Source of the DNA: JAWXTP01 sp044433415
Lineage (GTDB): Bacteria > Bacteroidota > Bacteroidia > Bacteroidales > Rikenellaceae
Direction of reading: 5' to 3'
Assembly: GCA_044433415.1 (NCBI GenBank)
Contig: JAWXTP010000035.1
Location: 1-25,586 of the forward strand
Length of the DNA stretch: 25,586 nt
The first letter of the stretch is position 1; each line of letters begins with the position of its first letter. The notes under the pieces were generated by a model. That model was given only the letters and a program-made list of their open reading frames with translations, ran no database searches and was not told where the DNA came from. A program made the translations under genes and the position numbers. Below, one piece after another: positions 14,020 through 22,988 of this stretch.

Positions 14020-15234
14020 TTAAGAAATAACTATTTGTTGCTCTTTTATTTTTTGTTTATTTTCAGCAGTGATAGCTAATTTTTTAACTATAATTACAAA
14101 GAATCCTGTTAAAAGAAGATTTAAAACTATTGTAAGTAAAGAGATTATCAATAAAGGACCTCCTAAGTTATAACCTATAGCAATAAAGATTATACCTGCT
14201 CCCACTTCACCGCGTGTAAACATACCTATAGAAAGCGCTAATCTCTCAATTACTGCACGGTCTCTATAGAAAAATAGAGGAAACATTTTACCTAGATTAG
14301 ATAAAGCTGTAACTATAACTACATGGTATGCTATCTCTCCCCAACTCATAGGGGGTAATACTGTAGAGATAACCTTATCTGACACCACAGCTGAAAAATC
14401 TACACCTATAAACAAAGGGGTACTAAGCCCTACAAGTAACATAAATAAATAAGAGATAAAAGATGAAATTTTGGCTTCTATAGGGCAGTCACTATGCTTA
14501 GATCTCATAATCATACCCAATACAAACGCAGGCAGCAGTACTTCAATATGTACAGCAGAATCTGATCCATACATTTTCTTAGTCAACATATAAAGTCCTT
14601 GACAGATAAAAACTAAGATAACTGAATACCCAAGTAGTGCTTTACTTGATTGATTAAAGTCGAACTTACTTAGATATTTCCATCCTACATATAAACAAAC
14701 TGCTACTACTAGTACAATAATGCCTAATTGCCATTTCATACCTATCATTAATATCTGTAGAGGTATCATTAGTAGAATAGTATCTAAATCGTCAAAGATT
14801 GCTAAGACCTGAGTTTTCTTATATATCCAAGAATTTTTAAGTCCTGCACCAGCTAGCATAGTGAAAAGTATACCAGCAGAAGTTGGTGCTGCAAAACGGC
14901 TAAGAAGAAGATTTTCCTTCCACGCTTCCCAGTTTGAGAAATATTCACTAGGGAGCATCATCATATAATAAATACAGATAAAAATCCATGGAAATGCAGC
15001 TGTTGCCATAGCAATAAAATAATCAGCACTATATGAACGCCATTCTTTTTTATTTAATTCAAACTCACGCCCTACATTTATCATAATAAATGCTAAACAC
15101 ACATATAACAAAGCATCTAACACATATTTCAATCCTCCATAGGCTTCTGCTCCTATTAAATTTGGTAAAATTTGGGAGCTTACAAGCCCCAATATTAAAA
15201 ATACTGAAAATAGTAAAATTTTTCTCACTTGCAA
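14020..15234 (-). CDS. Cation:proton antiporter (CPA2-like)
   Basis: Inner-membrane protein of 404 residues with about 11-12 hydrophobic segments and no soluble NAD-binding tail. AAPTSAGILFTMLAGAGL followed by AIFDDLDTILLMIP (acidic pair D148-D149) matches the ion-binding helix pattern of monovalent cation:proton antiporters. Predicted role is Na+ or K+/H+ exchange for pH and salt homeostasis; the ion is not determined. The length matches minimal Bacteroidota antiporters. The first gene of a leftward pair with GNAT, it has a consensus promoter upstream and a leader of about 80 bases. The region between it and the divergent efflux operon also carries that operon's candidate control sites. Confidence 0.82.
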   Translation of the reverse strand: MQVRKILLFSVFLILGLVSSQILPNLIGAEAYGGLKYVLDALLYVCLAFIMINVGREFELNKKEWRSYSADYFIAMATAAFPWIFICIYYMMMLPSEYFSNWEAWKENLLLSRFAAPTSAGILFTMLAGAGLKNSWIYKKTQVLAIFDDLDTILLMIPLQILMIGMKWQLGIIVLVVAVCLYVGWKYLSKFDFNQSSKALLGYSVILVFICQGLYMLTKKMYGSDSAVHIEVLLPAFVLGMIMRSKHSDCPIEAKISSFISYLFMLLVGLSTPLFIGVDFSAVVSDKVISTVLPPMSWGEIAYHVVIVTALSNLGKMFPLFFYRDRAVIERLALSIGMFTRGEVGAGIIFIAIGYNLGGPLLIISLLTIVLNLLLTGFFVIIVKKLAITAENKQKIKEQQIVIS

Positions 15235-15323
15235 TGTATTAAATGTTTAACAAAATCCTTTTAAATCTATCTATTTATTATCAATTCAGGCACAAAAGTA
15301 TCAATGTGATTCAATTAACACTA

Positions 15324-15354
15324 CAAATATAATATTTATTTACTTAAATACAAA
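15324..15354 (-). promoter_or_regulatory. Consensus promoter for antiporter-GNAT unit
   Basis: On the minus strand TTTG (15354-15351), 19 bases, then TATATTTG (15331-15324): exact consensus and spacing. Transcription would start near 15317. Confidence 0.7.
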
Positions 15355-15512
15355 AGAAAGTTTTAATAAAGAATAATTTATTTGCCAAATTGTCAAAAAG
15401 ACACCCTACGATAAGTTATACACCTATAAATCTAATTTTCAAATACTGTCTTAAAACCCTAAGTAACTCGATATTATATAAAAAAACAAAGATGTTCATT
15501 ATTAATAATTAG
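15355..15512. other. AT-rich gap, nothing recognised
   Basis: This lies between the leftward antiporter promoter and the palindrome of the efflux operon. I see no credible small peptide gene on either strand, no hairpin with a clear role and no repeat. It may hold upstream regulatory sites not recognisable by eye. Confidence 0.4.
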
Positions 15513-15528
15513 TGTTCGATATCGAACA
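15513..15528. promoter_or_regulatory. 16-bp perfect palindrome, candidate regulator binding site
   Basis: TGTTCGATATCGAACA is fully self-complementary. It lies 93 bases before the adaptor ATG and 45 bases before a TGGCAC motif. Size, symmetry and position fit a dimeric activator site, such as one for the NtrC-type regulator encoded downstream. No second copy was seen in the window. Confidence 0.55.
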
Positions 15529-15572
15529 GTAGATATTGTAGCAATCTATTGAGTATCAGTGTTTTATTTTTA

Positions 15573-15587
15573 TGGCACATTTTTGTC
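15573..15587 (+). promoter_or_regulatory. Possible sigma-54 promoter (-24/-12)
   Basis: TGGCAC (15573-15578) is a perfect -24 half. The -12 half is imperfect: TTGT at 15583-15586 is one base too close, while at correct spacing (GG-N10) the bases are TC instead of GC. No TAnnTTTG element is present between the palindrome and the gene. The start would fall near 15598, favouring the second in-frame ATG at 15621. Confidence 0.35.
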
Positions 15588-15605
15588 ATATATGTAGATA
15601 AATAA

Positions 15606-16868
15606 ATGAAAAATATAAATATGGATAGGAAAATAAATGACAAACAATTAAAGAAAGAACGTAATAGTAGACTTATAAAAATTGGAAGCTCTTTAGTGTT
15701 AGTAGTTGCAGCTTTTATGTTTGTAGGCAGTATTATGAAGCCTTCTGTTAGAAGATCAGAAATATTAACTACAAAAGTAGATAAAGGCGACGTATTACTT
15801 ACTGTCACAGCAATGGGGAAAGTAGTTCCTGCTTTTGAGGAAGTGATAAATTCACCTATTACCTCTAAGATAATGGATGTATACAAGTATAGCGGTGACT
15901 CCGTAAGTAAGGGCGAGGCAATTCTAAAGTTAGATTTAGAAAGTGTTGAAGTAGAACTTAAAAAATTGAGAGACGAAAGGTCTATGAAGAAACTTCAATA
16001 CCAACAATTAAAACTTAGCAATAAAAGTAAAATATCGGAGCTTACTATGAATTTTGAAATACAGCTAGTAAGACAGAATCAGCTAGTAGAACAGTTAAAT
16101 AATGATATTTATTTAGATAGCATAGGGTCGGGAACTCCCTCTAATGTAAGGAAAAGTAGGATAGAAGTAGAGCTTGCAGCAAAAGAACTAGACTACAAAA
16201 AGAGTGAGCTAGAAAATCAAAAAGCCTTATTGAAATCTGATGAAGAAATAGCAAAACTAGAGTTAGAGATATTACAACGAACTATTGTTCAGAATGAGAA
16301 ACTACTGAATGAGTCTCAGATACTATCCCCTAGAACATCCGTGCTTTCATTTGTAAATAGTCAAGTTGGTGAACAAGTAGCCGCTGGAACAAAAATAGCA
16401 ATGTTAACAGATGTCTCAATGTTTAAGATAGAAGCTGAGATATCAAACAACAGTGCTCATAAACTAAAAATAGGAAATGAAGTTATAGCTGTAATAGATG
16501 ATGAACATCTAAAAGGCGTGATAAGCAACCTTAACCCTGTGGCAGTAGATAACACAATTACATTTACTGTTCAGCTAGAAAACAATAAAAACAAACTACT
16601 AAGATCAGGGATAAATTGCGACCTTTATATTATAGAATCACGAATTGCGAATACTTTACGAATGTTTAATATTAACTATTATGAAGGCGAAGGAACGTAC
16701 GATGTATTTATAGTAAAAGACAATGTACTTAAAAGAAAGACCATAAGACTAGGTAATAGTAATTTTGAATATGTAGTAATTGAAAGTGGACTTGATGAAG
16801 GAGAAGAGGTTGTTTTAACTGATTTAGGTACTAAGAAAACAAAAGACGAAATAAGATTAAATAATTAA
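15606..16868 (+). CDS. HlyD/MacA-type periplasmic adaptor of ABC efflux system
   Basis: Membrane-fusion protein (420 residues) that would bridge the inner-membrane ABC permeases to the TolC channel. An N-terminal membrane anchor (about 24-43, LIKIGSSLVLVVAAFMFVGS) follows a basic cytoplasmic start. After the first beta/lipoyl half (VVPAFEEVINSPITSKIMDVYKYSGDSVSKGEAILKLD, about 75-112) comes a long coiled coil (about 113-225). The second lipoyl half (ESQILSPRTSVLSFVNSQVGEQVAAGTKIAML) and beta-barrel domains close the protein. The layout matches adaptors of MacAB-TolC-type pumps. The start may be M6 at 15621 rather than 15606; both keep the anchor. First gene of a seven-gene unit; the ATPase follows after 11 bases. 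Confidence 0.88.
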   Translation: MKNINMDRKINDKQLKKERNSRLIKIGSSLVLVVAAFMFVGSIMKPSVRRSEILTTKVDKGDVLLTVTAMGKVVPAFEEVINSPITSKIMDVYKYSGDSVSKGEAILKLDLESVEVELKKLRDERSMKKLQYQQLKLSNKSKISELTMNFEIQLVRQNQLVEQLNNDIYLDSIGSGTPSNVRKSRIEVELAAKELDYKKSELENQKALLKSDEEIAKLELEILQRTIVQNEKLLNESQILSPRTSVLSFVNSQVGEQVAAGTKIAMLTDVSMFKIEAEISNNSAHKLKIGNEVIAVIDDEHLKGVISNLNPVAVDNTITFTVQLENNKNKLLRSGINCDLYIIESRIANTLRMFNINYYEGEGTYDVFIVKDNVLKRKTIRLGNSNFEYVVIESGLDEGEEVVLTDLGTKKTKDEIRLNN

Positions 16869-16879
16869 AAAGATAAACT

Positions 16880-17563
16880 ATGATTAAAGTAAGAGAGCTT
16901 TATAAAGTATATAGAGCAAATGAAATTGAGACTGTTGCATTAGAAAATGTGAATTTAGAAATTGAAAAGGGAGAATTTGTATCTATTATGGGTCCTTCAG
17001 GGTGTGGAAAATCTACACTGCTGAATGTTATGGGGCTTTTGGATATGCCTACATCAGGAAGTGTAGAACTTTGTGGTACAGCAACGAATATGATGAAAAA
17101 TAAGGAGATGTCTAGCTTTAGAAATACTCACCTAGGCTTTATATTCCAAAGTTTTCACCTTATAAATTCTCTTAGCGTATTAGACAATGTTCAAATACCT
17201 CTTATCTATCGTGGTGTAAAGCAGAAAGAGCGAATAGAGCGCGCAAAAGAAGTATTAGAGAAGTTAGAACTGTCGCATAGGATGAATCATTTACCAACTC
17301 AAATTTCAGGAGGTCAAGCTCAAAGGGTGGCTATTGCACGTGCTATAATTGGCAATCCAGAGATTCTATTTGCTGATGAACCTACAGGTAACCTTGACTC
17401 TAAGATGGGTAGCGAAGTTATGGATATACTTCATAATCTTAATAAAGTTGATGGAAGAACTATAGTGATGGTAACCCACAATGAACAACAGGCAAAACAA
17501 ACTGATAGGGTTATAAGATTGCTAGATGGTTGTTTGGTAAGTTCTGAGCTTAATGTAAGATAG
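16880..17563 (+). CDS. ABC transporter ATP-binding protein (LolD/MacB type)
   Basis: Stand-alone nucleotide-binding subunit (227 residues) of the MacB/LolD/FtsE subfamily. Walker A is GPSGCGKST at 38-46, Q-loop Q90 (FIFQSFHLI), signature ISGGQAQRVA at 142-151, Walker B EILFADEPTGNLD with D156-E157, and H-loop H200. All catalytic residues are intact; the signature has QAQ in place of the common QQQ. It lacks membrane segments, unlike E. coli MacB where ATPase and permease are fused, so it should work with the two permeases encoded directly downstream, probably as a dimer energising mechanotransmission rather than transport through the membrane. Substrate not predictable. Confidence 0.95.
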   Translation: MIKVRELYKVYRANEIETVALENVNLEIEKGEFVSIMGPSGCGKSTLLNVMGLLDMPTSGSVELCGTATNMMKNKEMSSFRNTHLGFIFQSFHLINSLSVLDNVQIPLIYRGVKQKERIERAKEVLEKLELSHRMNHLPTQISGGQAQRVAIARAIIGNPEILFADEPTGNLDSKMGSEVMDILHNLNKVDGRTIVMVTHNEQQAKQTDRVIRLLDGCLVSSELNVR

Positions 17564-17601
17564 CTAAAATGAATTACTATAATTATTAATAACATTTACG
17601 T

Positions 17602-18801
17602 ATGAAGAAAATAATAGAATTAATAAAACAGAATCGTTTTTACTCTATAATGTTAGTGTTAAATACTGCTGTAACAATAACTTATATCATGATTACCGTT
17701 TTATTATCAGCATTAACAATAGGTAATTTTGGCTCTGAACCCAATAGGTCACGAAGTTATCACATTGAGCATTTTAATGTAAAAAATGGAGAAAAGATTA
17801 ATGTATTTTGGGGTGCAAATAAAAAGTTTGTTCAGGAGGTATTTAGAGATATTAAAGAAATAGATTTTTACAGCATAGTGATTTTACAAGGTACATCGGG
17901 GAGATTTGTAAAAGAAAATAATGTAAATAAATCTCTTAACCAAATTACCGCAGACCAGAATATATTTAAATTATATAAGTATGATTTTGTTGAGGGCGCT
18001 CCTTTCACAAAAGAAGATATAGAATCAGCAAATAAAGTTATTGTTATTTCTAAAAGTGCAGCTTTCAAGTTGTTTGGTAAGAGTGAAGGTGTTCTTGGTA
18101 AATATGTTAAATCATCTACAGATAGAAATGATTATAAGGTTGTAGGTGTTATAGAAAACCCTAGTGCTATATTTGAAAGATCTTATACAGAAGTAATAAT
18201 GCCTTTGGATATAAACAATGATTATGCAATAAAAACAAATGCTATTACAGGGCGCTGTAGCGTTAGATCTGTTATAAAAAAAGGAAGTACTGAAGCAGAT
18301 GTAGATGAATCTATAAATGCAGCAATAGTTGATTTTGGCAAGAAATATTTCAAAAAAGAGGGACAAGTTGTTACTGTTACAAAATATGGTTCAAACCTAC
18401 CTTTAAGTATTCCTACGGTTTTCGTTTGTGTATTTCTGTTAATCCCTGTAATCAATGGCTTAGGAAATTCATCATCTTATATTGCAAATAGATTATCTGA
18501 AATTGCTATACGCAGAGCCTATGGAGCTACAAATAAAGAAATTATAGGATTAATTTTATTCGAAAATATAGCAATGTCAATTACTGGAGCTCTAATAGGG
18601 TTAGTAGCATCTTATCCTTTGGTTTTAAAAATATTAAATTTACTATATGCTAGAGAGACTGTAGCCATACCTGTAGATGTGATTTTTAATTATCAATTAT
18701 ATCTCATATTAGTTATTGTATTGGTTATATTCAACCTATTTACAATCTATTTGCCTCTTAGAAAAGTATTAAAAAGCCAAATCTCTGACCTAATAAAATA
18801 A
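17602..18801 (+). CDS. FtsX/MacB-like ABC permease, first of two
   Basis: Inner-membrane protein of 399 residues with the four-helix MacB topology. One N-terminal helix (about 16-40) precedes a large periplasmic domain (about 43-267). Three C-terminal helices lie at about 268-288, 315-342 and 364-386. The FtsX-domain signature RLSEIAIRRAYGATNKEIIG (about 297-316) is clear, and the end LPLRKVLKSQISDLIK fits the family. Predicted partner of the ATPase 38 bases upstream and of the second permease 7 bases downstream, together forming a heterodimeric type VII ABC exporter core. The two permeases are dissimilar in sequence apart from topology. What is exported is unknown. Confidence 0.87.
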   Translation: MKKIIELIKQNRFYSIMLVLNTAVTITYIMITVLLSALTIGNFGSEPNRSRSYHIEHFNVKNGEKINVFWGANKKFVQEVFRDIKEIDFYSIVILQGTSGRFVKENNVNKSLNQITADQNIFKLYKYDFVEGAPFTKEDIESANKVIVISKSAAFKLFGKSEGVLGKYVKSSTDRNDYKVVGVIENPSAIFERSYTEVIMPLDINNDYAIKTNAITGRCSVRSVIKKGSTEADVDESINAAIVDFGKKYFKKEGQVVTVTKYGSNLPLSIPTVFVCVFLLIPVINGLGNSSSYIANRLSEIAIRRAYGATNKEIIGLILFENIAMSITGALIGLVASYPLVLKILNLLYARETVAIPVDVIFNYQLYLILVIVLVIFNLFTIYLPLRKVLKSQISDLIK

Positions 18802-18808
18802 AAAGAAT

Positions 18809-20098
18809 ATGATAAAGTTAATTTTAAAACGAATTTGGATTCAGCGAAAAAGCAACACGTGGTTGCTTATAAACATATTTATAATATCTATACTAATGGT
18901 TTCTTTAGTTGATTCATTTAGTCAAATGAGTAGTTATTATGATGGCCCTAAAGGTTTTACTTATGATGCTGAAAATACATATATTGTAGCATGTGCAAAA
19001 AAGTATAATGAAGATGAAAATGTTGATAAAGAATCAATTTTGAAATCTTTTAATAATATATATAATAGCATATCAAAAAATGTTGGAGTGGATAAAGTTT
19101 CTATTTTTTATAAAAATTACGATGGTGCTCCAGTAATAAACAATAAAGAGCTGAGATTTATTTACCATGCTGAATGTATACATACTGATGCTAATTTTTT
19201 CGAAATATTTAAACCGAATTCTTTGACTAATCTTAATATTGACAATGACTTTTTTAAAGATAGCTGGATAAAAAATGGAGATATAACTCCAATTATTATT
19301 TCATCTTCTTTAGCTGATCATAATTTTTTTATAGATACAGTAGAAAACAAATCACCTAAATTAAAAAAGGATAAGAATTATAATAAGTTAGTAGGAACAA
19401 TATACGAAACAGGAGGTGGAAATAAGCCATTAAATAAATTCAAAATAGTTGCAGTATCTGAACCTACTAAATACACTATCTCAGGTTCGAGGTTTTCTGT
19501 ATATACTCCAGGTCTTGATATAAATGAATCTGTAATTGGCAATCAGACTACACAAATTGTTATAAAATCTAAAAGCGGTGTAGCTTTGACAAAAGAATTT
19601 CTAAAATTAAAAGACAATGACCACTTCCAAGTGTCAAAAGTAGAATTATATACAGATTGGGTAGGTAGAGAAAATACAGAAAGTGGAAATTATGGTATTA
19701 TCTTTAATTTCTTACTAGTGGCTATCTTCTTTGTGTTTAATCTTGTGTTTGGTATTTTTGGCTCGTTTTGGTATAGAACCATACATCGTAAATCAGAAAT
19801 AGGTCTTCAGATGGCTATAGGCGCAGCTCAAATAACTATTTTTAAAGAGCTTGTCATTGAAGCATTTTTATTACTAACTATAGGTTTTGTTCCTGCGTTG
19901 ATTGCTGTTGCAAATCAGTTTTATTTTAATCTATTAATTATAGATATAAGAGACTACCCTATTACAATGAACATATTTCTACTAAATATTTTGTACACTT
20001 ATATCACAATGTCGCTTTTGATATTTATGGGTGTTGTTCTTCCAGCACGAAAAGCTATGAAGACACGTCCGTCCGAGGCCTTAAGCTCAGGCGAATAA
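18809..20098 (+). CDS. FtsX/MacB-like ABC permease, second of two
   Basis: A 429-residue inner-membrane protein with the same plan as its neighbour: N-terminal helix (about 17-37), periplasmic domain (about 38-295) and three C-terminal helices (about 296-324, 347-373, 389-414). The FtsX motif is HRKSEIGLQMAIGAAQITIFKEL. The terminal VLPARKAMKTRPSEALSSGE matches the classical 'P...A....P.eALr.E' ending of MacB/FtsX permeases, which the first permease lacks. It probably pairs with permease one around the ATPase dimer. It starts 7 bases after the first permease, indicating tight co-translation, and is followed after 22 bases by the TolC gene. Confidence 0.87.
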   Translation: MIKLILKRIWIQRKSNTWLLINIFIISILMVSLVDSFSQMSSYYDGPKGFTYDAENTYIVACAKKYNEDENVDKESILKSFNNIYNSISKNVGVDKVSIFYKNYDGAPVINNKELRFIYHAECIHTDANFFEIFKPNSLTNLNIDNDFFKDSWIKNGDITPIIISSSLADHNFFIDTVENKSPKLKKDKNYNKLVGTIYETGGGNKPLNKFKIVAVSEPTKYTISGSRFSVYTPGLDINESVIGNQTTQIVIKSKSGVALTKEFLKLKDNDHFQVSKVELYTDWVGRENTESGNYGIIFNFLLVAIFFVFNLVFGIFGSFWYRTIHRKSEIGLQMAIGAAQITIFKELVIEAFLLLTIGFVPALIAVANQFYFNLLIIDIRDYPITMNIFLLNILYTYITMSLLIFMGVVLPARKAMKTRPSEALSSGE

Positions 20099-20120
20099 TA
20101 CATTTACTATCTATATAATT

Positions 20121-21608
20121 ATGAGTATATTTTTAAAGTCAACACGTTTTGTGCTAGCCCCTTTTGTGGTACTGTTTTTTATGTTGAATAATTTCTCTGT
20201 AGTTCAAGCTACAGAGATAGATTCTACAGAAAATACTTTATCATTGAAGAATGCTATAGAGTTAGCACTGACTAATTCTGTATCTTCTGCAATTGTCGAA
20301 AATACAAAATTAGCTGCTTATTGGCGTTATGACTCCTATAAAGCGAATATGCTTCCTGAAATATCTTTTAGTGGCACCCTGCCTAGTTACGTTCAAAGTT
20401 ATTCTTCTTATCAAAAATCTGATGGCACTTACACCTTCCTAGAAAGCAGCTACCTAGAATTTACAGGAGGTCTTAAAGTGACACAAAACATCCCTTTAAC
20501 AGGTGGTACTATCTCACTTCAAACAACATTAGATTTATTACAACAAGTGGGTAGTGATGCTAATGAGTTTATGAGCATACCTATAGCACTAACATTAAAT
20601 CAACCCATCTTTGGAGTTAACACTTTGCGCTGGTCTAAGAGAATTGAACCCGTGCAATTTGAAGAATCCCAAAGAGAGTATGACGAGGGAATGGTAGATG
20701 TTGCATTATCGACAGTGGCTAAATATTTTAACGCTTTATTAAGTAAGTCACAAATGGAAATCGCTAGAGAAAACTTAAAAAATTCTGAAGAACTTTTTAG
20801 AGTCGCAAAGGGAAGACAGCAAATAGGAGATATTTCTGTGAGAGACTTATCACAGCTTGAATTACAAGCCCTTCAAGCAAAAGCAACATTAACTAGTGCA
20901 GAAAGCAGCTTTAGAGCACAGATGTTTCAGCTGAGAGCCTTTCTTGCACTCTCCGAAGAGGAGCAGTTAGCTATAGAAACACCCTTAGAAGTACCATCTG
21001 GGAAACTTAGCTATCAAAGTGTTTTGGACTATGCCATGGAAAATAGCTCATTTGCTAAAAGCGTTATCAGACGTTCACTAGAGGCAGAATATGAGGTTGC
21101 TACAGCAAAAGGTAATAGACGTAGTATAAACCTTTACGCTACTTTTGGGTATACAGGAGTAGGTGATAAAATTAAGTCTAGTTACACAAATATGGTAACT
21201 AACCAAGTCGTATCAGTAGGTCTAAGTGTCCCTATCTTAGATTGGGGAAAACGAAAAGCTGACGTTATGACAGCTGAAAGCAACCGTAATCTTGTAGAAT
21301 CACAAATTACAGAAGATAAAATGTCATTTAAACAAGAGATATTTCTATTAGTTGAGAACTTTAATAACCAGGCAGCTCAGTTTGAAATAGCAAGCCTTGC
21401 AGAAAAAATAGCCGCAAAAAATTACAGTACCACTTTTCAAACCTTTTTAATGGGAGATGTGGATATATTGACTTTGAATGATGCTCGTGAACGACGAGAT
21501 GCTGCAAGTCAAAAATTTATAGAGGAGATGTATATGTATTGGAACTACTATTATCAGGTTATTTGGTTTACTGACAAAACAGGAAATAACACTTTTTTCA
21601 ACAATTAA
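20121..21608 (+). CDS. TolC-family outer membrane efflux protein
   Basis: Outer-membrane channel of a tripartite exporter (495 residues). A signal peptide (SIFLKSTRFVLAPFVVLFFM, cleavage near VQA-TE at 30/31) precedes two internally related halves typical of TolC: SLKNAIELALTNSVSSAIVENTKLAA at about 40-65 and KLSYQSVLDYAMENSSFAKSVIRRSLEAEYEV at about 294-325. Each half has a long helix pair; GGTISLQTTLDLLQQ and QVVSVGLSVPILDWGKRKADV mark the beta-barrel strands. No N-terminal lipobox cysteine is present, unlike the OprM type. It should dock on the adaptor encoded first in the operon. Its stop lies 44 bases before the response-regulator ATG. Confidence 0.9.
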   Translation: MSIFLKSTRFVLAPFVVLFFMLNNFSVVQATEIDSTENTLSLKNAIELALTNSVSSAIVENTKLAAYWRYDSYKANMLPEISFSGTLPSYVQSYSSYQKSDGTYTFLESSYLEFTGGLKVTQNIPLTGGTISLQTTLDLLQQVGSDANEFMSIPIALTLNQPIFGVNTLRWSKRIEPVQFEESQREYDEGMVDVALSTVAKYFNALLSKSQMEIARENLKNSEELFRVAKGRQQIGDISVRDLSQLELQALQAKATLTSAESSFRAQMFQLRAFLALSEEEQLAIETPLEVPSGKLSYQSVLDYAMENSSFAKSVIRRSLEAEYEVATAKGNRRSINLYATFGYTGVGDKIKSSYTNMVTNQVVSVGLSVPILDWGKRKADVMTAESNRNLVESQITEDKMSFKQEIFLLVENFNNQAAQFEIASLAEKIAAKNYSTTFQTFLMGDVDILTLNDARERRDAASQKFIEEMYMYWNYYYQVIWFTDKTGNNTFFNN

Positions 21609-21625
21609 GGTGAAAATTATTATTA

Positions 21626-21633
21626 TATATTTG
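21626..21633 (+). promoter_or_regulatory. Possible internal promoter for the two-component genes
   Basis: TATATTTG fits the Bacteroides -7 element and would give a leader of about 12 bases for the regulator gene. There is no TTTG at the expected upstream distance, so support is weak. It could allow basal expression of the regulators independent of the efflux genes. Confidence 0.25.
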
Positions 21634-21652
21634 AAAATGTTATCTTTGTTAT

Positions 21653-22984
21653 ATGATTTTGATAATTGACGATGATATTGCAATTCGCACGTCGCTAACA
21701 TATTTGCTTGAACGTGCAGGATATAGCACTTTAGCGGTCTCTTCACCTAGTGAGGCGATTGATGTGGTACGCTCTACAACGCCTTTGCTTATAATAATGG
21801 ATATGAACTTCTCACGTACTACTTCTGGTATTGAGGGCATATCATTATTGAAGCAGGTTAAACTATTTGTTCCCAATACTCCTGTAATACTTATCACAGC
21901 ATGGGGAAATATCTCCTTAGCAGTAGAAGGAATGAGAGCAGGAGCCTTTGACTTTGTCACTAAGCCATGGAATAATATAGCTCTCCTTAATGTTGTTACA
22001 ACAGCAATGGAACTTTCACAAACAAAGAAAGAGAAACCTACAAAAAATGATTTTCCTAAAATCATAGGACAAAGTAAGGCTATAAAGGATATTCTAAGTA
22101 CTGTTACTCGTGTTGCTCGAACAAAGGCTTCTGTTCTTATTACAGGCGAAAGCGGCACAGGTAAGGAACTTATTGCTGAGGCTATACATGACCTTAGCCT
22201 TAGGAGTGATAAGCCCTTTGTGAAGGTAAATCTGGGAGGCTCTATAGCTAGTTTATTTGAGTCGGAGATGTTCGGACATAAAAAAGGGGCGTTTACAGAT
22301 GCTTACAGCGATAGAGAGGGGCGTTTCTCTTTGGCTGACAAGGGAACTATATTTTTAGACGAAATTGGAGACCTAGATATGAGCTGTCAGGTAAAATTGT
22401 TAAGGGTGCTTCAAGAACAAACCTTTGAGGTGTTAGGTGAAAGCAGACAACGTAAGATAGACGTTCGTGTGGTAAGTGCTACTAACAAAAACCTTAGACA
22501 GATGGTTGCCGAGGGGACTTTCCGTGAGGATTTGTTATATCGTATTAACCTTATACCTATACACTTACCTCCCCTTCGTGAAAGATGGGAAGACATACCT
22601 CTTTTGGTTCGTTATATTGCGGATAATGCTGCTAGGAATTATAACTTACCAAACCCTGAAATAAGCAGTGAGGCTATGGATTATCTTCAAAGACTTCCTT
22701 ATTCTGGAAATATTAGAGAGCTAAAAAACTTAATTGAGAGAACATTAATAATGGCAGGTGACAAGACCTTAGAACGTACTGATTTTGAAGCTCAGCATAG
22801 AAATACAAGTTTAACGGATGCTTCTGCACATGAATTAACACTTGAAGAAATAGAAAAACAACGTATAGAAGAAGTTTTAAAAGAATCTAACTACAATATC
22901 TCAAAAACAGCTACTATGCTTGGACTTAGTCGCGCTGCATTGTATAGACGTTTAGAAAAATATTCTATAAGACTAGAAAGGTAA
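21653..22984 (+). CDS. Sigma-54-dependent response regulator (NtrC family)
   Basis: Activator of 443 residues. The receiver domain (1-120) has acidic D6-D7-D8, phospho-acceptor D50 (LIIMDMNFS), T82 and K104. The central AAA+ domain has Walker A GESGTGKE at 165-172, the sigma-54 contact loop GAFTDA at 212-217 (canonical GAFTGA) and Walker B FLDEIGD at 234-240. The C-terminal Fis-type helix-turn-helix is NISKTATMLGLSRAALYRRLEKYS. It should hydrolyse ATP to open sigma-54 promoter complexes once phosphorylated by the kinase encoded 4 bases downstream. Co-location with the efflux genes and a palindrome plus TGGCAC motif ahead of the operon suggest autoregulation. All catalytic residues look intact. 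Confidence 0.95.
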   Translation: MILIIDDDIAIRTSLTYLLERAGYSTLAVSSPSEAIDVVRSTTPLLIIMDMNFSRTTSGIEGISLLKQVKLFVPNTPVILITAWGNISLAVEGMRAGAFDFVTKPWNNIALLNVVTTAMELSQTKKEKPTKNDFPKIIGQSKAIKDILSTVTRVARTKASVLITGESGTGKELIAEAIHDLSLRSDKPFVKVNLGGSIASLFESEMFGHKKGAFTDAYSDREGRFSLADKGTIFLDEIGDLDMSCQVKLLRVLQEQTFEVLGESRQRKIDVRVVSATNKNLRQMVAEGTFREDLLYRINLIPIHLPPLRERWEDIPLLVRYIADNAARNYNLPNPEISSEAMDYLQRLPYSGNIRELKNLIERTLIMAGDKTLERTDFEAQHRNTSLTDASAHELTLEEIEKQRIEEVLKESNYNISKTATMLGLSRAALYRRLEKYSIRLER

Positions 22985-22988
22985 TATT

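Noticed and set aside
15235..15605. A small peptide gene (export substrate) ahead of the efflux operon
   Set aside because: All candidate starts hit stops within a few codons; nothing like a leader peptide is present on either strand.
21641..21648. TATCTTTG as promoter of the response-regulator gene
   Set aside because: It fits the -7 pattern, but transcription would start at or after the ATG at 21653, and there is no TTTG at the right distance.
21649..22158. A 169-codon open frame on the minus strand inside the response-regulator gene
   Set aside because: It is fully antisense to a clearly conserved receiver/AAA+ gene and shows no recognisable domain; it is a codon-composition shadow.
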